9,664 nucleotides of DNA, from NCBI GenBank assembly GCA_046597185.1, contig JBKJLF010000271.1, forward strand, positions 1 to 9,664, written 5' to 3'. Source of the DNA: CAMBDR01 sp046597185. GTDB taxonomy: Bacteria > Pseudomonadota > Gammaproteobacteria > Burkholderiales > Burkholderiaceae_D. This document shows positions 7,041 to 9,664 of the stretch, piece after piece (position 1 is the stretch's first letter; every line of letters starts with the position of its first letter). Both the position numbers and the translations under genes were made by a program. Under the pieces are notes generated by a model. That model was not told the DNA's origin, searched no databases, and saw only the letters and a list, made by a program, of their open reading frames with translations.

Positions 7041-7466
7041 ATGTTCACCCCTTCCCAACATGATGTTCGACGTTTCTTTTGCGAAACGTATCGTAAAGAC
7101 CAAAATCGGCAAATCTTAACACCGCTCGAATCCATCGCCCTGCATTGGGTACAACAGCATCCAGAATATGCGTCCGATTTGGCAGATCTGGAAGCCGCTT
7201 TGGCCGCTGATTATAGCGTGGAACGTGGGCAAACCAATCCGTTTTTACATTTATCGATGCACTTGACAATTAGTGAGCAGCTCGCCATCGATCAACCACC
7301 CGGGATTCGCGCCGCCTGGCAAAGGTTGGCGCAAAAACTGGATTCGGAGCATGAAGCTCAACATCAAATCATGGAATGTTTGGGGCAAATGGTGTGGCAG
7401 TCGCAACGTAGCGGCTTACCACCGGATGGTGCGCAATATATCGCATGCATTCAAAGCAAAGCATAG
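7041..7466 (+). CDS. DUF1841 family protein
   Basis: A 141-residue cytoplasmic protein of unknown function matching the DUF1841 family of beta- and gammaproteobacteria. Recognisable family features are the N-terminal MFTPSQHDVRRFF, the LTPLE segment, the conserved NPFLHLSMHL (residues 67-76), IDQPPGIRAAW (84-94), and a C-terminal MECLGQMVWQSQRSG (111-125). The ATG at 7041 is chosen over TTG at 7023 because family members start with MF(N/T)PS. The A/G-rich stretch at 7025-7030 is a weak binding site. The repeated His and the HEAQH motif could suggest metal binding, but this is speculative. Transcription ends at the hairpin just downstream. Confidence 0.88.
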   Translation: MFTPSQHDVRRFFCETYRKDQNRQILTPLESIALHWVQQHPEYASDLADLEAALAADYSVERGQTNPFLHLSMHLTISEQLAIDQPPGIRAAWQRLAQKLDSEHEAQHQIMECLGQMVWQSQRSGLPPDGAQYIACIQSKA

Positions 7467-7490
7467 CATAAGCGGCAAAGCGCACAAAGC

Positions 7491-7523
7491 AAAAAACCAC
7501 GATGCGAAGATCGTGGTTTTTTT
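7491..7523. terminator. Bidirectional rho-independent terminator
   Basis: A perfect 13-bp inverted repeat (7491-7503 and 7510-7522, core CCACGAT/ATCGTGG) encloses a six-base loop, GCGAAG. It is flanked by six As on the left and seven Ts on the right, so it gives a stem plus U-run on both strands. It lies 24 bp after the DUF1841 stop and 14 bp after the end of the - strand cytochrome operon, and should serve both. Confidence 0.93.
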
Positions 7524-7537
7524 AAAGCTGAAGCAAT

Positions 7538-7882
7538 TTAGCGTTGCAAAACCAGGCTACCAGGCAAGCTATGCAAGAAGGCGGCAATATCCTGAATGTC
7601 TTTATTGCTCAGTGCCTTGGCTTGGCCTGCCATAATGGCATTGGCGCGACCATTACCTGCGTCACCACGGCGATAAGCAACCAAAGCATGTTCAATATAG
7701 TTTTTATGTTGCCCGGCCAGTTTAGGGTAGCTTGGGTCGATAGGGCTATTGTAATCTTTACCGTGGCAACTGGCGCAATTACCTTTTTCGGCCAATTTTT
7801 TACCATTTTCAATATCGCCACCAGCACTGGCAAGCGAAGCAAAACTGGCCAATACGGCCAATACAATAAGATGTTTTTTCAT
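7538..7882 (-). CDS. Monoheme class I cytochrome c (c4-half-like), second gene of pair
   Basis: A 114-residue periplasmic electron carrier. The signal peptide is residues 1-20 (MKKH, then a hydrophobic stretch, ending ASLASA). The covalent heme site is CASCH (36-40). The likely axial methionine is Met84 in AIMAGQA. The PSYPKLAGQHKNYIEHAL segment (50-67) and the C-terminal ALSNKDIQDIAAFL helix are typical of one lobe of cytochrome c4. The start at 7882 is chosen because the signal peptide begins there and AAGG, overlapping the upstream gene's stop, is eight bases before it. The gene follows the other cytochrome gene by 10 bp and is surely co-transcribed. The partner could be a terminal oxidase or another reductase; none is in the window. 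Confidence 0.92.
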   Translation of the reverse strand: MKKHLIVLAVLASFASLASAGGDIENGKKLAEKGNCASCHGKDYNSPIDPSYPKLAGQHKNYIEHALVAYRRGDAGNGRANAIMAGQAKALSNKDIQDIAAFLHSLPGSLVLQR

Positions 7883-7892
7883 GATGTTTGCC

Positions 7893-8219
7893 TTATTTCT
7901 GCTGCGCATAATATGCTGCTACGTCAGCAATATCCTGATCCGACAAGCCAAGCGCGATACCTCGCATGGATGGATGCTTACGTTCCCCTTTTTGATAGGC
8001 TTTCAATGCGCTTTCAAGATACTTGGCAGATTGACCGCCCAGCATAGGCACCAGGAAAACTTCGGGGAAAGTGGCTTTATAGCCTGGAATGGCATGGCAG
8101 CCGATACACATCGCCACCTTGGATTGCGCCGCCTTGGCATCACCCTTGATTTCAGCATCAGCCGCCATGGCTAACTGGGTAACACTTGCGAATACGAGAA
8201 GTGCAAAGAGTTTTTTCAT
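7893..8219 (-). CDS. Monoheme class I cytochrome c (c4-half-like), first gene of pair
   Basis: A 108-residue periplasmic cytochrome. The signal peptide is about 1-20 (cleavage near LAMA-A). The heme site is CIGCH (38-42). The axial methionine is probably Met85 in HPSMRGIA. The C-terminal ALGLSDQDIADVAAYYAQQ is the characteristic end of a c4-type lobe, and MLGGQSAKYLESAL matches the conserved middle. It is the promoter-proximal gene of a two-gene operon. No Shine-Dalgarno is visible; an inverted repeat (8229-8244) occupies the region just before the start codon. Confidence 0.92.
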   Translation of the reverse strand: MKKLFALLVFASVTQLAMAADAEIKGDAKAAQSKVAMCIGCHAIPGYKATFPEVFLVPMLGGQSAKYLESALKAYQKGERKHPSMRGIALGLSDQDIADVAAYYAQQK

Positions 8220-8468
8220 GTTTAAAAAGATTATTAGAATAATCGGGGGGCGAGAAACCGCACCTGAGTGCTGCTACGCCGCCAGCTAAATGTAAAGGCC
8301 TTGCCGCTCTACCAACCCGTGACTTTACCACAAAACCTTGCGATCAGTCCATAAGCAACACATGTTACGACTGAAACGCTCGGGTAATGTCGTATTCCGT
8401 TCATGCTGGTGAACAAAAATGGCGGATCGGCTAAAGTGGTTAATCTTTTACTTGCTGGCAAAACAAAA
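8220..8468. promoter_or_regulatory. Divergent intergenic region between cytochrome operon and truncated hydrolase
   Basis: No confident gene lies in these 249 bp. GATTATT-AG-AATAATC at 8229-8244 is a perfect inverted repeat 9 bp before the cytochrome start. On the - strand, GTAAAG and CTTTAC (about 8291-8328) form a distant 6-bp stem enclosing a short stretch resembling a tRNA D-arm. A weak - strand promoter, TTGGTA with TACATT 15 bp later, can be drawn there, but neither hexamer is good. ORF starts at 8403 lack support. Confidence 0.35.
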
Positions 8469-8987
8469 ATGCTTTATACGAAAAACATTGTGATGTTATT
8501 GCTTTTGACGTTGCTGATTGCCTGTTCGACAACATCAAATAGCCGCAACACAAAATTTGATACCGATGTTTTACAAAAAGGTGTCTTACCGTTTTCCAGT
8601 TCCTTGTCAATCAGAAATCAGGAAAATTGCTTTGCAAGCCGGGGCCCAGCCTATTATGGCACCCAAGCAGACATTGACGAAAAGCTTGCAAAGCAAGGCG
8701 AAGGTCTTCCTAAATTTTCACCTGGCGAGAGTTTCGTTTATAAAGGCCAAAACTATGTTTGCTATCGCTTCATTTATGAAGTAGACGGCGTGTGGGTCGA
8801 AGGCCATGCCGTCAAACTTGCCAATACCAACGGCAAGAAGTTGCCCGCCATCATTTACAATCGGGGTGGCAACAATGACAGTCGACTGGCTGTTAATCAT
8901 ATTCACATTATTTACGATACGATGGTTCATCTGGCTGGCAAAGGGTTCGTCGTCATCGCCAGTCAATATCGCGGCGCTCCGTTTTGA
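8469..8987 (+). pseudogene. Truncated lipoprotein alpha/beta hydrolase (prolyl oligopeptidase-like), 3' part missing
   Basis: Begins MLYTKNIVMLLLLTLLIACS, a lipoprotein signal with lipobox LIAC, so the mature protein would be anchored at Cys17. A region with VYKGQNYVCYRFIYEVDGVWVEG-like content follows, then KKLPAIIYNRGGNNDSR and GKGFVVIASQYRG. These last segments match S9/alpha-beta hydrolases in which a G-rich continuation, the nucleophile Ser and the Asp/His follow. Here the frame ends four codons later (APF, TGA), after 172 residues, roughly half the usual length, with no catalytic residues. No frame in the next 85 bp continues the domain, so this is a deletion rather than a simple frameshift. 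The stretch looks more A+T-rich than its neighbours. No good binding site precedes the start; an upstream ATG at 8403 is possible but would push the signal peptide inward. Confidence 0.7.
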
Positions 8988-9016
8988 CTCGACAGCACAA
9001 AAATTAGGTGCGCCGC
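8971..9016. repeat. Inverted repeat at the hydrolase truncation point
   Basis: GCGGCGC at 8971-8977 and GCGCCGC at 9010-9016 are perfect inverted copies. Inside them GTTTTG (8981-8986) faces CAAAA (8998-9002). The left arm coincides with the last conserved codons of the truncated hydrolase. There is no T-run after it, so it is not a typical terminator. Confidence 0.6.
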
Positions 9017-9036
9017 CACGATTTTGAATTCTGGCT

Positions 9037-9042
9037 TATACT
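9037..9042 (+). promoter_or_regulatory. Possible -10 element of the MoxR-type gene
   Basis: CTTATACTA at 9035-9043 contains TATACT (5/6 to TATAAT), 32 bp before the ATG. It resembles the CTTATAATA of the rnfB promoter. No matching -35 is present at the right distance, so this is tentative. Confidence 0.3.
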
Positions 9043-9074
9043 ACCCGACATTGCCAACTCACCTGATTGCCATC

Positions 9075-9664
9075 ATGCAACATACCACCCCGTCCAAACG
9101 CTTCCAAGGCTCCGAGCAATACGTCGCCACGCCCGATTTAAAACTGGCCGTCAACGCTGCCTTAAGTTTGCAACGCCCCTTACTGATCAAAGGTGAACCC
9201 GGCACCGGCAAAACCATGTTGGCCGAAGAAGTCGCTGCCGCCTTAAACATGCCTTTAATGCAATGGCATATCAAATCCACCACCAAGGCGCAACAGGGTT
9301 TGTATGAATATGATGCAGTCTCGCGCTTGCGTGACTCGCAACTGGGCGATGAGCGGGTGCGCGAGATTCATAATTACATCATCAAGGGCGTGTTGTGGCA
9401 AGCCTTTACCGCGCCCGAACCCGTGGTTTTATTGATTGACGAAATCGATAAAGCCGATATCGAATTCCCCAACGACTTGCTACGCGAACTTGACCGGATG
9501 GAATTTTACGTCTATGAAACACGTGAAATGGTGGTTGCCAAACATCGACCCCTGGTGATCATCACCTCCAACAATGAAAAAGAATTGCCGGACGCCTTTT
9601 TACGGCGCTGCTTTTTTCACTATATTAAATTCCCCGACAAAGACACGATGCAGCAAATCGTCAA
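9075..9664 (+). CDS. MoxR-family AAA+ ATPase, N-terminal part (runs off the window)
   Basis: The first 196 codons of a MoxR-type AAA+ ATPase; such proteins act as chaperone-like ATPases, usually with a von Willebrand A-domain partner encoded downstream. Visible elements are Walker A GEPGTGKT (40-47), Walker B VVLLIDEID (117-125), sensor 1 ITSNNEKEL with Asn166/Asn167, and an arginine-finger region FLRRC (175-179). ATG at 9075 is the start because the family-typical YVATPDLKLAVNAAL begins soon after it. No clear Shine-Dalgarno is seen. The frame stays open to the window end. The closest subgroup I recall is the roughly 280-residue proteobacterial type with FPNDLLRELDRMEFYVYET; a VWA/CoxE-like gene would be expected next. 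Confidence 0.93.
   Translation, partial: MQHTTPSKRFQGSEQYVATPDLKLAVNAALSLQRPLLIKGEPGTGKTMLAEEVAAALNMPLMQWHIKSTTKAQQGLYEYDAVSRLRDSQLGDERVREIHNYIIKGVLWQAFTAPEPVVLLIDEIDKADIEFPNDLLRELDRMEFYVYETREMVVAKHRPLVIITSNNEKELPDAFLRRCFFHYIKFPDKDTMQQIV

Noticed and set aside
7544..8047. A 167-codon + strand frame opposite the cytochrome operon.
   Set aside because: Both - strand genes have signal peptides and CxxCH heme motifs; the + frame is a shadow.
8285..8330. A tRNA-like stretch on the - strand: GGTTGGTAGAGC followed later by CTTTACA, resembling the D-arm and anticodon loop of tRNA-Val(UAC).
   Set aside because: There is no complementary D-stem, no anticodon stem around CTTTACA, no GTTCGA-type T-loop and no matching acceptor ends. 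It could be a remnant but cannot be called a tRNA gene.

Overview
The window looks like chromosomal DNA of a betaproteobacterium of moderate G+C (my impression is about 50%, not computed). The grounds are a short soluble RnfB followed directly by nth, a DUF1841 gene, a thiol-type intracellular PHB depolymerase of the Cupriavidus PhaZa1 kind, and c4-like cytochromes. I cannot name the genus. There is no insertion sequence, CRISPR array, rRNA or intact tRNA.

Left part (1-3495, + strand): the tail of an unrecognised gene, then a secreted CsgG/HfaB-like protein, then a large membrane-anchored Ser/Thr kinase. The last two are 9 bp apart and look co-transcribed. The kinase has an intact cytoplasmic Hanks-type domain, a Pro/Thr linker with a 36-bp tandem duplication, one membrane helix and an extracytoplasmic region of about 430 residues. 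Part of that region follows the same order of elements as the CsgG-like neighbour. This pair is the best candidate here for a poorly described system: envelope sensing coupled to cytoplasmic phosphorylation.

Centre (3496-6386, + strand): a regulatory gap with three 11-bp tandem repeats just upstream of a good sigma-70 promoter, then phaZ (PHB breakdown). A 76-bp gap follows in which a perfect 12-bp tandem repeat runs into a consensus TATAAT. After it come rnfB (three 4Fe-4S sites) and nth (endonuclease III, also 4Fe-4S), joined by an ATGA overlap.

Right part (6383-9664): a RutE-like nitroreductase on the - strand overlaps the end of nth tail to tail. It is divergent from a DUF1841 gene, which ends at a strong two-way terminator shared with a - strand operon of two monoheme cytochromes c that look like the separated halves of cytochrome c4. 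Beyond them is a more A+T-rich stretch with a truncated lipoprotein alpha/beta hydrolase that breaks off where the nucleophile region should follow. The window ends inside a MoxR-type AAA+ ATPase gene.

Apart from the kinase pair, the genes are mostly housekeeping: storage polymer mobilisation, Fe-S electron transfer with DNA repair, flavin reductase and periplasmic electron transport.
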